From Thermocrinis minervae (GTDB lineage: Bacteria; Aquificota; Aquificia; Aquificales; Aquificaceae), in NCBI RefSeq assembly GCF_900142435.1, contig NZ_LT670846.1:1-64000 (forward strand): DNA of 64,000 nt, read 5' to 3'. Below, piece after piece: positions 25,354-34,905 of the stretch; positions within the stretch are counted from its first letter, which is position 1, and each line of letters opens with the position of its first letter. The notes below the pieces were generated by a model that had not been told where the DNA came from, made no database searches, and saw nothing but the letters and a program-made list of their open reading frames with translations. The translations under genes and the position numbers were made by a program.

Positions 25354-27128
25354 AGGTTTTTATTAGATTGATTCTGATACTTTTCCTATTCGGTAGTAGT
25401 TTTTCTTACTCCAAGACTATTCTTGAGATGAGTTTTAGCAATGTCAAGCTTTCTACGGTAATATCCGCCCTTATGAAGCTTGCAGGAAAGAATTACATCT
25501 TTGACCCTGATGCATCAGACATACTATCTAAGAACGTAGATGTGAACATCCAAAGCCCAGTAAGGTTAGAGGATGCCATAAACGCCTTGCTCGACCAGTA
25601 TGGACTTATAGCCGCGCAAAAGGACAAAAATCTTTACCTTATAGGAAAGTCTGCAAGTCTTACCATCAACCTCAAGGGTATGTCTGAAAAAGACAGGAAG
25701 GACTTGATTGACTTTGTAAAAAGCAGGACCACGCCTTCCGCCTACATAACCTACGACAAAATCCTAGACAACCTCTACGTAAAAGACTACGAGAAGAAGA
25801 TAAAAGAGCTTGAGAACGCTTTAAAGGAATTCTATACAAAGCTTCAGACACGGGAAAGAGTTACAGAGGAAGAGGTACCAACCACCAAAGTGTTCTACAT
25901 AGATTATGCAAAGCTAGAGGATGCCAAAAAGCTTATACAGCCCATACTTTCAAAGGACGCAGTCGTTACAGAGTCAACGGTTTTCAACGCTCTTATAATA
26001 ACAGACAAACCTTCAAAGTTAAGGGAGTACGAGAGGGTACTGAGCAAGCTTTCAGCTAGAACACCGGAAGAAAGAAAGCCCGTTACCAAAATACTTTACC
26101 TTAAGTACATAACGCCCGATGAGTTTATAAAGCTCATACAACCCATACTCTCCGAAAGCGGTACCATACTTTCTGGAGGTGCTCTAAAGACTGAAACTCA
26201 ACAAACCACCACACCCCAAGGACAACAAGTCACACAAACGACAACACAGGTTGTCAGACAGATACCTGTCATCAAAGAGTTCAACGCTATAATGCTAACG
26301 GACTATCCAGAAGTATTTGAGAAGATAAAGAGCCTCTATAAAGATTATGTGAGTGAGACTCCGCCGCAGGTTAGGATAGAAGCAAGGATAGTAGAAGTTA
26401 GGGAAGAAGTCGTAAGGCAGCTAGGCTTGGGACTATCTCTGAACATGTCTAACGTGCAAGTACCGAGCTCATGGAGCGGGGGAGTATCTGCCAACACACC
26501 TGTGTATCCACCCAACTTTCCAGAGATAGGAGCTCCACCTTCTCTTTTGCCAACACCAGGTTTATCCACAGTACCCGGTAGTCTACTTGTATTTAGGTAC
26601 GCCAAGGGACAGATAAACCCTCTTCTTCTAAGACTCTCTGCCTATGAAAAACTAGGTCAGGTTAAGAACCTTGCAAGGCCTAGCGTGGTTACCATAAACG
26701 GACAAACGGCTATCATAAAGCAGGGCCAAGAGATACCTTATCAGACTGCACTGGCTACAGGAGGTTCTACAACCGTAAGCTATAGCTTTAAAGAAGTAGT
26801 CCTGGCTCTAGAGGTAACCCCTATCATAGCTCCAGACGATAGGATACTGCTTGACATAAAGATCAAACAGGACACACCTCAGCAAACTACCATACCGGGG
26901 GTCCCACCAGCCATAAATAAGAGAGAGGCTTCTGCAAGAGCTATAGTCAAGGATGGGGATACCATAATCATAGGCGGCATAATACAGCAGCAGGATAGTA
27001 AAACAAATGAAGGCGTTCCTGGCCTTGTAAGGGTTCCCATACTCAAGTACCTGTTTGGGCAGGAGAACTTAAACCTTCAAAATACGGAACTACTCATATT
27101 CATAACACCGACCATAATAACGCAGTAG
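25350..27128 (+). CDS. pilQ: Type IV pilus secretin PilQ
   Basis: 592 residues, outer-membrane secretin. Signal peptide (1-20), an STN/N0 domain (ILEMSFSNVKLSTVISALMKLAGKNYIFDP), then N1-type repeats with KVFYIDYAKLEDAKKLIQPIL and KILYLKYITPDEFIKLIQPIL. A Gln/Thr-rich linker lies near 280-300, and the secretin domain begins with VRIEARIVEV near 345. The C-terminal signature VPGLVRVPILKYLFG..NLQNTELLIFITPTII is nearly perfect. The architecture without AMIN domains is closer to MshL/GspD-like secretins than to Neisseria PilQ. Its stop is two bases from the opposing pilX-type gene. Confidence 0.92.
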   Translation: MKVFIRLILILFLFGSSFSYSKTILEMSFSNVKLSTVISALMKLAGKNYIFDPDASDILSKNVDVNIQSPVRLEDAINALLDQYGLIAAQKDKNLYLIGKSASLTINLKGMSEKDRKDLIDFVKSRTTPSAYITYDKILDNLYVKDYEKKIKELENALKEFYTKLQTRERVTEEEVPTTKVFYIDYAKLEDAKKLIQPILSKDAVVTESTVFNALIITDKPSKLREYERVLSKLSARTPEERKPVTKILYLKYITPDEFIKLIQPILSESGTILSGGALKTETQQTTTPQGQQVTQTTTQVVRQIPVIKEFNAIMLTDYPEVFEKIKSLYKDYVSETPPQVRIEARIVEVREEVVRQLGLGLSLNMSNVQVPSSWSGGVSANTPVYPPNFPEIGAPPSLLPTPGLSTVPGSLLVFRYAKGQINPLLLRLSAYEKLGQVKNLARPSVVTINGQTAIIKQGQEIPYQTALATGGSTTVSYSFKEVVLALEVTPIIAPDDRILLDIKIKQDTPQQTTIPGVPPAINKREASARAIVKDGDTIIIGGIIQQQDSKTNEGVPGLVRVPILKYLFGQENLNLQNTELLIFITPTIITQ

Positions 27129-27130
27129 CC

Positions 27131-27631
27131 TTATGGTGTGTATAAAGTTTCTATCTGGGCCGTTGAATTCTGTGGCCCCCTGGCACTTGATATTATCCTA
27201 AATACATAGCCTTTGCTACCTATTGGCCTGCTGTAAGCTACGCCAGTGACCTGGTACCCTGAAACTTGGGCATAGCCAACAAAACATACTTGTACATTGT
27301 TCTGAAACACAGCGTTAGAACCTTGTACCCTAAAGGGAAATGTAAGATTACAGCATCTATTTACAGGATTGTTACCATCTGGACAAGGAAGGTTATAGGT
27401 TATGCTTTCTATTGCACCCGACGTAATAGCTCTATAAACTCCGGCGACAGCAGCCTCACGGGTGGAAGAGTAAACCCTTGCACTTTCAGAGGTACCCAGG
27501 AGACGAGTAAGCATAAAGTAAAGGCCGGCCAAAACAACGGTTATTATGACAGCTGTAATGACAACCGATAACAAGGTGGCTCCCTTTACTGAAGGTTTCT
27601 GAGCGGTATATCCCTCTCTATGACTTGCCAT
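27131..27631 (-). CDS. pilX: Minor pilin, PilX-type
   Basis: 166 residues and last gene of the minor-pilin operon. The N terminus has a basic leader ending in SVKG followed by the hydrophobic ATLLSVVITAVIITVVLAG. This is the PilX style in which Glu5 is absent. The remainder is a pilin-like head with four cysteines (CPDGNNPVNRCC and a later VQVCFVG) likely to form disulfides. It overlaps the pilW-type gene by 46 bases. The start at 27631 is the only one that includes the leader. Identification rests on operon position and the hydrophobic N terminus. Confidence 0.72.
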   Translation of the reverse strand: MASHREGYTAQKPSVKGATLLSVVITAVIITVVLAGLYFMLTRLLGTSESARVYSSTREAAVAGVYRAITSGAIESITYNLPCPDGNNPVNRCCNLTFPFRVQGSNAVFQNNVQVCFVGYAQVSGYQVTGVAYSRPIGSKGYVFRIISSARGPQNSTAQIETLYTP

Positions 27632-28446
27632 CTGTACTCCTCCGCGTTGTTTACTGGTAAAATGTTAACTCCTTGACAAGCCGGCGAATATGCCGGTACA
27701 GGCTGTTGCACGCTTTGACGCTCGCCAACCTGCAGGATCATGCATAACCTTACACCCAAAAGGTCGCTTAAGTTTTGAGGAAGCTGATCTACATACTGCA
27801 CACCATTGGGACCTCTTACCATGTACCTGACCCCGAAAGATCTCACGCAATCTACAACCGGTTGATTTTGATTCGTCCAAACTCGCCTCAAAGCTCTAGT
27901 TCCTGGAGCACATCTTGTATCTCCAGAATTGCCAAGACTGTAACACACTTGCCCTACCTGACCAAAGAACACAACACAGTTTGTACAGTTGAGACAGTTG
28001 TTTACTGGATTCCTAAGCAGGTCAAAGCACGATCCCGTGTACTGATTTCTGTTTTGAGGACAATTCTGCACAAGGGAGTTTATGGAGTTTACATTGAAAA
28101 CAGGGTTTCCGTTGTTATCTACGGTTACTACTCCCCAGCATCCAGAGTTAACACCAAGGTTTGCAGTTGCTGTAAGGAAACACGAAGGAGTTCTAGAAGT
28201 ATCCAGTGATGCAATGTTTTGGACTGCATTCAGAAGCTGATTTACCGGTACTCCAAACCCTGCCGAAGAGTAATCTATGGTCAGCATGGTAACTACGGCT
28301 TCCACGTCCTGCTGTTGCTTTGCCAAGGTTATTTGTGGTTGAGACCTTCTTACTAGATCTCTTACTGCCGTGATAACTCCGGCTCCTAGTATTACCATCA
28401 TGACCATGATTACTAAAAGCTCCACCAGTGTCATTCCCCTTTTCAT
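27586..28446 (-). CDS. pilW: Minor pilin, PilW-type prepilin
   Basis: 286 residues. The prepilin peptidase site is clear: MKRG followed by MTLVELLVIMVMMVILGAG, with Glu at position 5 of the mature protein. The head region is asparagine- and cysteine-rich (NCLNCTNCVVFFGQ) with about a dozen cysteines, typical of PilW-like priming subunits with several disulfides. It overlaps pilV by four bases and pilX by 46. Minor pilins of this set prime pilus assembly and carry PilY1 to the tip. Confidence 0.85.
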   Translation of the reverse strand: MKRGMTLVELLVIMVMMVILGAGVITAVRDLVRRSQPQITLAKQQQDVEAVVTMLTIDYSSAGFGVPVNQLLNAVQNIASLDTSRTPSCFLTATANLGVNSGCWGVVTVDNNGNPVFNVNSINSLVQNCPQNRNQYTGSCFDLLRNPVNNCLNCTNCVVFFGQVGQVCYSLGNSGDTRCAPGTRALRRVWTNQNQPVVDCVRSFGVRYMVRGPNGVQYVDQLPQNLSDLLGVRLCMILQVGERQSVQQPVPAYSPACQGVNILPVNNAEEYRWQVIERDIPLRNLQ

Positions 28447-29027
28447 GGTGCCCTCACAACTATACCGTTTACAGATCTGTACCTGTTATCAATAGGGCTA
28501 AAGTACCAAGCCACTACACCGAAAACTCTACCTACATCTGCGTTCTGTTGATTCCTACAAATAGCGACAGTTATACCAACGCGGACTAGTCTACTGCCCA
28601 CTTGCACTTGTAGCGGTGGGCTGTTCAGAAAGGGATTGTTTCTCGGACTTGCAAAAAGCCATGGAGCAAAGTTCTGCTGATTGTTGAAAAAGTTATTGTT
28701 ATTCCCGTTGTATGGATCATAGAAGTCAGGTATTCCATCAGCATCCGCATCTGCAGTTTCAAAACTAGTGTTAACACCACAGTTTACATTGTTCCAACCG
28801 TTTGGATAGTTAAAGTTCTGTGTTATGGCTTGTATGGTTTGGTAAGGAAGACTGTTTAAGTATCCTGTCCACTGACCCAAAAGGATGCTCGCCTGATCCT
28901 TTAGCCTGGTATGTAAGGAAAACTGTATGTACGTGAGCACTCCTCGTAAGAAACCTATCATGATAAAGGTGAGTATAAGGAAGGCTACTAGCAGCTCTAT
29001 GAGTGTAAAACCTTTCTTATACATCAT
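28443..29027 (-). CDS. pilV: Minor pilin, PilV-type prepilin with Ca-binding-like loop
   Basis: 194 residues. The prepilin signature is MMYKKG followed by FTLIELLVAFLILTFIMIGFLRG. The start at 29027 overlaps the fimT stop (ATGATG); upstream ATG at 29039 is possible. The head contains DADADGIPD at 28725-28751, the pattern of a thrombospondin-type-3 or EF-hand-like calcium loop, then an Asn/Phe-rich stretch (DPYNGNNNNFFNNQQNF). It lies in the pilY1-fimT-pilV-pilW-pilX operon and overlaps pilW by four bases. Confidence 0.85.
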   Translation of the reverse strand: MMYKKGFTLIELLVAFLILTFIMIGFLRGVLTYIQFSLHTRLKDQASILLGQWTGYLNSLPYQTIQAITQNFNYPNGWNNVNCGVNTSFETADADADGIPDFYDPYNGNNNNFFNNQQNFAPWLFASPRNNPFLNSPPLQVQVGSRLVRVGITVAICRNQQNADVGRVFGVVAWYFSPIDNRYRSVNGIVVRAP

Positions 29028-29518
29028 TCTCCCCCACACTGTCCAGGTGGTAGCACGTACCTTATCCTGCCTACGCTGCTCACACAGACTATCCTCTGAC
29101 TGTTTATCGCAGGTGCAGCAAGGTTAAAACCTATGGGTCCAAGGCCGCATATGGCATTCCTTGGTATGCCTTTCTTGTCGAAGATTACAATACCTGGGTT
29201 TTGAACCTGCACACCTGATTCCAAGCGTACTTCTTGAACTACCTCACCTTGATCCACTGTACAGTTTCCATTGTTGTCCTGGAAGAGTTGTATTCTATCG
29301 TTTAGTACGTTTACTCCCCAAACGGTACCGTTTCTCCCACTCAGAGAGTACCTCTTTGCAGTTTCTAACATGCTTATGAGCCTTTCTGTATCGGATTTTA
29401 GTCTTCTGTCTAAGATAAAGTTCCTAAACTCTATAAGAGCTATGCTGCCTAGAACTGCTATTATGGTTATCACCACGAGAAGCTCCAGCATGGACATACC
29501 CCTTACTTTTCTATCCAC
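29024..29518 (-). CDS. fimT: Minor pilin, FimT/FimU-type (GspH family) prepilin
   Basis: 164 residues. The prepilin site is KVRG followed by MSMLELLVVITIIAVLGSIALIEFRNF, with Glu5 present. The helix is followed by the GspH/FimT pattern (RLISMLETAKRYSLSGRNGTVWGV) and FDKKGIPRN near residue 110. The segment DNNGNCTVDQGE (29243-29278) has the spacing of a 12-residue EF-hand-like loop, common in FimT-type heads. Overlaps pilY1 by 16 bases and pilV by four. Confidence 0.87.
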   Translation of the reverse strand: MDRKVRGMSMLELLVVITIIAVLGSIALIEFRNFILDRRLKSDTERLISMLETAKRYSLSGRNGTVWGVNVLNDRIQLFQDNNGNCTVDQGEVVQEVRLESGVQVQNPGIVIFDKKGIPRNAICGLGPIGFNLAAPAINSQRIVCVSSVGRIRYVLPPGQCGGE

Positions 29519-32500
29519 AGTAAGAACCTCCCACCGTATCCTTCTGCCGTCTGTTGTTGGAGCCTTAGTATAACTCCTGTTGATATTTGAGCGTAACTTT
29601 GAAACTGTTCGCCACCGCTTGAGGTTATCTGGAAGGGATTTCCGAGAGGTGGTGTTCCTGTTCCTAAGCTTATCTCTCTCTGTACTTGATTGTTTACCAC
29701 TGCATTAGGAGAAAGGACAGTAGGCCTTGGGTATGGAGTGCCTGTCTTGTAGAATACGGAGTATAAGTTCGAACTACCAGAGAAACTACATACATCTTGA
29801 GGCAGGACCAATGAGAGAGAGTTAAGTGTACCACCAAACACAGCGGATTGAGAAATAATAGCCTCCGAATTGCCTAGGTTTATGTACCATCCTACAGAGG
29901 GTGTCGGTGGCACGGTTCCGTAAGCATCCGTTACTACAGTCCTGTTGCTACAACCTGAAGTATCGCATACACACATCTGAGTGCTGGATATAACACTTAC
30001 GGTAAGGCTGCTGTATGAGGTTACATCCGTAAGATCCGTTAACCTTACAGTGGATGTCAGAGGATCTTTGAAACCTATGAGGTAATTGTTGTAGGTAATG
30101 ACCTTGTCCGCGCTGGTGAGGTACTTACCGGTCCCGAAGAACACCCAGAGGTTTCCATACTCATCCTTTGTGAAGGTAGGTGCAGCAAACACTGGTGCAG
30201 GTGAGTTTCCAAAGTCAAAAGCCTGCGACAAGTTCCAACTTGAAAGGTCTAACCTGTAAAGGGCTCCGTAAACACCACCAGAAGACTTAACACCGTATAC
30301 ACCAAAGTAGGCATACTCATCCGAGTAGTCGTTGTTTATGTCAACGACCGCTATATCTCCAACAGCTAGGCCGCTGACTCCGGGTACTTTTATAGAAATT
30401 TGCTTATACAAGCTGCCATCTGCAAGGTTAAACACGTAGATGGATGTATTGCTTGAGTAAGTTTCACCATTAGAACTCAGTCCACTTGGACCCGTTCCTG
30501 CAAGGACGTACCAGTTGTTTCCTACTTTGGCAACTGCAGGGAAGGAAAGAGTGAGAGTTCTGTCAGGAAGAGACCTCTCCCAGAGAAGTTTAGGAGTTCC
30601 AGAAAGGTTGTTGTTTAGCCAGTCTGTGAGGTCAAGGACAAATATGGAAGAACTGTAGGTTGTGTTCGTAGTTATGGCTTTACCACCAAAGCCCATGGCC
30701 CCCAAGAGAAGCGTCCTCCATTGGCCACCTATGTAAGCGTCAAAAATCAAAACCCTGTAGTCGACGGTAGGTATGTGGCAGTAATTAGAATCTCCGTACC
30801 ACTTTAGATAGGGGAGGGCATTTTGTGGTATGAAGGCAAATACTTCTTGGCCTACGAGGTTGTTGTTGTTGTCGGTTGGTGAGTTTACCAGAGCTACTGG
30901 ATTGTTAGGATCACCTGTAGATACTACAGAACCAACCCTGAATATATGCAGCATACCGTCGTTTGCACCCACCGCTACTATGGTTGGCCTGTTTTTGTAC
31001 GTACTAGAGTACACATACTGCGCGTAAGACACATCGTTGTACTTAAAGTGATAGTTGTTAAGGGCATCAGATCCTGCAACTGCAGGACTGGAGTTTATTA
31101 TGTCTCCAAGCTTCCATGTCTTGATACCGGTTATACCTGTGTATGAACAGAAGTCTCCAACATTCAACGTTCTTGATCTGTAACCGGATATGTCCTGACC
31201 GCGTACGTAGTTTATTATGTTCTGGGCAGTGGTAGAATCTGTTGCCCACACTGTCTGCAGGTAGGAAGCCTCGGACGTGGTAAAGGCTGTCAACGTCCCG
31301 TTCTTGTTGTAGTAGATATTCCTCGAAGATGGATCAGTGTTGGCAAGGTAGCATCCTGCGTCCATGACAGGTACTAGATCCTTGAAGGCCTTCGTACTGT
31401 CAAGGGTACAGGAGTTTACATCGCTGACAAGGTATGCCGTAGTTTGTTGTGTGTTGCTGTTAAAGACAAGTTGGAACACCTTGTCCACAAGAGGAGACAA
31501 TAGGTTTAGAACTTTGTTGACTATGGTGTCTTCCCTCAGGTTAGCCCACACGTCCACCCAGAAAGCCCTTAGAAAGCCAAGCCAGGAGTAGGTTTGAGTA
31601 CCCTGAGAGTACCGGGGTAAAAAGTATGGCTGAATTACAAGTTGGGAGGTGTTTGCTCTACCCGTAAGGGTTGCTACCGTAGAACCAGAGGATGCTCTAC
31701 GCAGAATGTCCAGTATGGCGTTGTATATGGCGTCTTTTATCTGAGCAGCGTTGGAAGCTGCAAAGAAGGTGTCAGGTACACCATCTCCGTTGGCATCCCA
31801 GTCTGGTGAAGAAGGCGGTAAGGATGTACATCCGCTACCCTTACCAAAATCTCCAGTATAATAAGAACAGTCGTCCACATAACACTCACCATTTGGATAA
31901 CCAGAAAGACTGTCTGGCCATTGCTTTGATCTGTCAAAGGATCCATACATGGCTACATTCTTTAAAGATTGAGCACCCGTTCCACCCAAGAAGAGACCTA
32001 TACCGTATATAGCCTCTACGTACGAGTATATGCCTGTTATTTTGTTGGTAAAACCCTTCTTGTGCAACCAATAGGCGGGCACTACTGGGTCTGCTGAGTA
32101 CTGTTCAAATCCTGTATCTATGGAACATGTAACATCTGCTGGATTTCCTCCTACGTTCCACTGCCCGTCTGTAAGCAGGATAACAAAGTTTTTAGCGCAA
32201 GGCACCAGTTGAAACTCGTTTCCTTGACACATCCCATCATTATTCGTATCAAAACATTGGTACATAGGGTTTTTATAGACATCATCTTGTCCGGATTGTG
32301 GACTAAGGCCACCATACACAGGCTTTTGCTGAGCAAAGTAGTTGTAAGTATCCCACAAGGCAGGTGCTGTTGGTGTCCCCCCCTGTGGATCTTCAACGTT
32401 TACGTGAGTTATGGTGTTTTTGTAAGGGTGTTGAACATCATAGTCGTTTATACTTGTAACAAAATCACCTATGTAGACGCTTGCGTTGGATCTTATACCA

Positions 32501-33300
32501 TAATCACTAAAAAACATAACTCCCATACGTGGTTTGAGAGAAAGGTTCTTTAGTTTAAAGAGTAGGGCGTCGTATATCCTACTCCATGGAACTTTTACAG
32601 TAAAGTTTCCAAAAATACTAGAAAAATAAGAAAGATAAGGATTATAGGGATCTACTGCCAAATAAGGTTTTAAAACGCATCCGTAAGAGTCACAACTTGT
32701 TTGATCTCCAGGTGTACCATACGATTCTGGATCGCATCTGTTTATCGGAGGATTGTTTACATTAACTCCCGTAGGACAGCTTGCCAGAGTTCCACCCGTC
32801 AAAGCCCACCTTACCAGATCTATCCTAGTCATGATGAGGAAGTTAAGACAAGATCCTGAATATATCTTATTTTTATCCACATAAAGATAATAATAAGGTC
32901 CAATAAAAGTAAAATTTAAACCTCCAGGACACGGACTTGGGGTTCCGGTAGTCTCTACCCAACACCCGCCTCTATAGCTTCCCGTGTTACAGAAATCTGT
33001 CCATCTATAGACCTTGTTTGGGTCAAAGTACCCTTCCTCTTTACCCGTGTATGTATTTCCACACCCCTTGGGATCCCAACAACAGCCTGTATAAAAACCT
33101 GGATGACCATACGTACCTGGATTATAAGCACACCAGGACATGGAGCCGCTTACGTCTATGAGAAGCATCACGTTAGGTTGGGCAGTGTTACCCACGGATG
33201 GTGGAACATAACAGTAATCTTGCATATTTTGTGCCTTTAGATCTCCTGGCTTGAGGAAGGTAAGAAAGAGTATAAGGGCAAAAAGGAGGAGCCTTTTCAT
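29503..33300 (-). CDS. pilY1: Type IV pilus tip adhesin/assembly factor PilY1
   Basis: 1265 residues. Signal peptide (1-24), then a von Willebrand A domain with the MIDAS start NVMLLIDVSGSMS near residue 45, and a C-terminal beta-propeller. Calcium-type loops are visible: DTNNDGMCQGNE (32215-32250) and DANGDGVPD (31771-31797) in the VWA half, and DINNDYSDE (30316-30342) in the propeller, where PilY1 has its known calcium site. Many cysteines and aromatic residues lie near the N terminus. PilY1 governs extension/retraction and surface adhesion. Here it precedes the minor pilins, the reverse of the Pseudomonas order. Confidence 0.92.
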   Translation of the reverse strand: MKRLLLFALILFLTFLKPGDLKAQNMQDYCYVPPSVGNTAQPNVMLLIDVSGSMSWCAYNPGTYGHPGFYTGCCWDPKGCGNTYTGKEEGYFDPNKVYRWTDFCNTGSYRGGCWVETTGTPSPCPGGLNFTFIGPYYYLYVDKNKIYSGSCLNFLIMTRIDLVRWALTGGTLASCPTGVNVNNPPINRCDPESYGTPGDQTSCDSYGCVLKPYLAVDPYNPYLSYFSSIFGNFTVKVPWSRIYDALLFKLKNLSLKPRMGVMFFSDYGIRSNASVYIGDFVTSINDYDVQHPYKNTITHVNVEDPQGGTPTAPALWDTYNYFAQQKPVYGGLSPQSGQDDVYKNPMYQCFDTNNDGMCQGNEFQLVPCAKNFVILLTDGQWNVGGNPADVTCSIDTGFEQYSADPVVPAYWLHKKGFTNKITGIYSYVEAIYGIGLFLGGTGAQSLKNVAMYGSFDRSKQWPDSLSGYPNGECYVDDCSYYTGDFGKGSGCTSLPPSSPDWDANGDGVPDTFFAASNAAQIKDAIYNAILDILRRASSGSTVATLTGRANTSQLVIQPYFLPRYSQGTQTYSWLGFLRAFWVDVWANLREDTIVNKVLNLLSPLVDKVFQLVFNSNTQQTTAYLVSDVNSCTLDSTKAFKDLVPVMDAGCYLANTDPSSRNIYYNKNGTLTAFTTSEASYLQTVWATDSTTAQNIINYVRGQDISGYRSRTLNVGDFCSYTGITGIKTWKLGDIINSSPAVAGSDALNNYHFKYNDVSYAQYVYSSTYKNRPTIVAVGANDGMLHIFRVGSVVSTGDPNNPVALVNSPTDNNNNLVGQEVFAFIPQNALPYLKWYGDSNYCHIPTVDYRVLIFDAYIGGQWRTLLLGAMGFGGKAITTNTTYSSSIFVLDLTDWLNNNLSGTPKLLWERSLPDRTLTLSFPAVAKVGNNWYVLAGTGPSGLSSNGETYSSNTSIYVFNLADGSLYKQISIKVPGVSGLAVGDIAVVDINNDYSDEYAYFGVYGVKSSGGVYGALYRLDLSSWNLSQAFDFGNSPAPVFAAPTFTKDEYGNLWVFFGTGKYLTSADKVITYNNYLIGFKDPLTSTVRLTDLTDVTSYSSLTVSVISSTQMCVCDTSGCSNRTVVTDAYGTVPPTPSVGWYINLGNSEAIISQSAVFGGTLNSLSLVLPQDVCSFSGSSNLYSVFYKTGTPYPRPTVLSPNAVVNNQVQREISLGTGTPPLGNPFQITSSGGEQFQSYAQISTGVILRLQQQTAEGYGGRFLLWIEK

Positions 33301-33554
33301 GGTAGGCCTCCCTTTATGTGGTAAGTCTTGCCATCCTCACAGGTAGAGCTGTCTATGAGTACAAGTAAGTCATCACCTACTCTTAAGTTTTTATCTGTAG
33401 TGAGGTAGAACCTTTTACCTCTACATGCTCCGTTTATGCCCTCCACGTAGTAAGCTTTTTTGAGTTGATCCTTACCGAGCACTTTAACACCTATCATCAG
33501 CTCATCTACGGCCAGCGTTATGCTTATCATGGACAGGAGCACCAGGCCTATCAT
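33297..33554 (-). CDS. Small secreted protein at the head of the pilY1 operon
   Basis: 85 residues with a signal-like N terminus (MIGLVLLSMISITLAV) and a compact remainder rich in Lys, Gly and Asp with two cysteines (NGACRGKRF, DSSTCEDGK). A strong AAGGAGGAG precedes the start by about eight bases. Its end overlaps the pilY1 ATG. I do not recognise the family. Its position suggests a periplasmic or pilus-associated accessory protein; this is inference from context only. Confidence 0.72.
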   Translation of the reverse strand: MIGLVLLSMISITLAVDELMIGVKVLGKDQLKKAYYVEGINGACRGKRFYLTTDKNLRVGDDLLVLIDSSTCEDGKTYHIKGGLP

Positions 33555-33644
33555 TGTCCAACTCCTCCTTGAAAAGTTATTATCTTTCTTCCTGTTTGTT
33601 GATGTGTGGAGTTTTTGTGATACTCTTTATAAGGGAGGGGTTTT

Positions 33645-34730
33645 ATGCTTTGGGCTCAGGGAAGTTTTGAAGTGTTTAGAGAAGCTTCCCGGAAGATGTT
33701 TGAAGGACCTAGTTTGTGGGATATCCTCTTTGTAGTGGGAGGGTTTCTCTCTGTGGTTCTCTTCCTCATAGTCCTTCCTTACGTAATATCGCGGTACCTC
33801 AACCTAAGGGAAAAAAAGGCAAAGTTCTTCTCTGTGGGGAGGTCGTTGGGGCTTAGCGAGGAGGAGATAAGCGTCTTTTGGGAATGCGTGAAGGGTACAG
33901 ATTACGAGGCTACCAAGCTCTACACGAGTAAACCCATCTTTGAAAAGTGTGTCTCTATGCTGGTCAAGGAAGACCCTACTAAGGTAGATATGGTGGGAAG
34001 GGTTAGGAGAAAGCTCAACTTTGACTACGTTCCGTGGTTTTTGCCCTTAAGCACCAGCAGAGAGATAGACCTCTACCAGACTGGCTTTATCATCTACAAC
34101 AGGGACGCATACCCTGCCGCAGTTTGGGAAAGAACTGAGGGGGAACTCCACATAGCAATACTCAACGATAGACCCAGGATAAACCCAAACAACAGGGTGA
34201 AGTTCTCCTTCACGAGGGAGGATGATGCAAGGTATTACTTTGAGGCAGATGTCTTAGATGTTTACATGGACAGGGGTAAGGTGGTACTAATACTGCCACA
34301 CGTGGACAAACTGAACAGGATACAGTTAAGGGAGCATATAAGGTGGCGGGTAAAACTTCCTGTTCAGTTTACCATGTTAGAAGATGGTTCTGTAAAAGAA
34401 CTATCAGAAGAAAGCTTTATAGAAGGTATGATCCAAGATATAAGCGTGGGTGGTGCTAAGGTATGCACCCCTAGAGTATTAGACTTGAAAACAGGACAAA
34501 AGGTATTTCTCAGGTTCGATCTCTCAGGAGTACGTATGGAAGTTTTTGGAGAAGTAAGGAATACTCAAAGATCTACTGAAAGGTTATGCTTTGGGCTTAA
34601 GTTTGAAAACCTAAAAAAAGAGTATGAGGAGGTGATAAGAAGGTTTATATTAGAAGAGCAGAGAAAAACGCTCAGGGCATACAGGATGGGCAAGTTTACA
34701 GAAGGTTCTTCTTCTTCAGAGCCTTTATGA
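33645..34730 (+). CDS. PilZ-domain c-di-GMP receptor with N-terminal membrane helix
   Basis: 361 residues: one transmembrane helix near 28-50, a helical segment, a YcgR-like beta domain (about 140-220), then a PilZ domain. The c-di-GMP signature is present: RxxxR as REHIR near residue 229 and DxSxxG as DISVGG near 265. It has a strong GGGAGGGG ribosome site and is divergent from the pilY1/minor-pilin operon with only 90 bases between. It is a plausible link from cyclic-di-GMP to pili or to the flagella encoded nearby; which is not determined by the sequence. The last 35 bases overlap rpsU on the other strand. Confidence 0.88.
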   Translation: MLWAQGSFEVFREASRKMFEGPSLWDILFVVGGFLSVVLFLIVLPYVISRYLNLREKKAKFFSVGRSLGLSEEEISVFWECVKGTDYEATKLYTSKPIFEKCVSMLVKEDPTKVDMVGRVRRKLNFDYVPWFLPLSTSREIDLYQTGFIIYNRDAYPAAVWERTEGELHIAILNDRPRINPNNRVKFSFTREDDARYYFEADVLDVYMDRGKVVLILPHVDKLNRIQLREHIRWRVKLPVQFTMLEDGSVKELSEESFIEGMIQDISVGGAKVCTPRVLDLKTGQKVFLRFDLSGVRMEVFGEVRNTQRSTERLCFGLKFENLKKEYEEVIRRFILEEQRKTLRAYRMGKFTEGSSSSEPL

Positions 34731-34896
34731 GTCTCTTACGCGCCGCCCTTTCCTTTCTCTTCTTCTTTTCGCTGGGCTTTTCGTAAAACTGCCTTCTTTT
34801 TACTTCTGTGAGTATTTCCTCCTTCTCTACTATCCTCTTGAACTTCTTGAGCACCTTCTCAAAGGACTCGCCTTCGTTCACGTAAACTACAGCCAA
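34696..34896 (-). CDS. rpsU: Small ribosomal subunit protein bS21, TTG start
   Basis: 66 residues, very basic. [20 protein letters not shown] and the C-terminal [15 protein letters not shown] are the bS21 pattern. The start codon is TTG, supported by AGGAGG (34911-34906) nine bases upstream; no ATG or GTG stands nearby. A TATAAT on the minus strand at 34924-34919 is a likely -10 box, giving its own promoter after gcvPB. The 3' end overlaps the opposing PilZ gene by 35 bases. Confidence 0.94.
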   Translation of the reverse strand: MAVVYVNEGESFEKVLKKFKRIVEKEEILTEVKRRQFYEKPSEKKKRKERAARKRLIKALKKKNLL

Positions 34897-34905
34897 TTTC
34901 TCTCA

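Noticed and set aside
27775-28209. 144-residue open frame antisense to pilW
   Set aside because: Composition follows the complementary codons of the Asn/Cys-rich pilin; no start site or motif.
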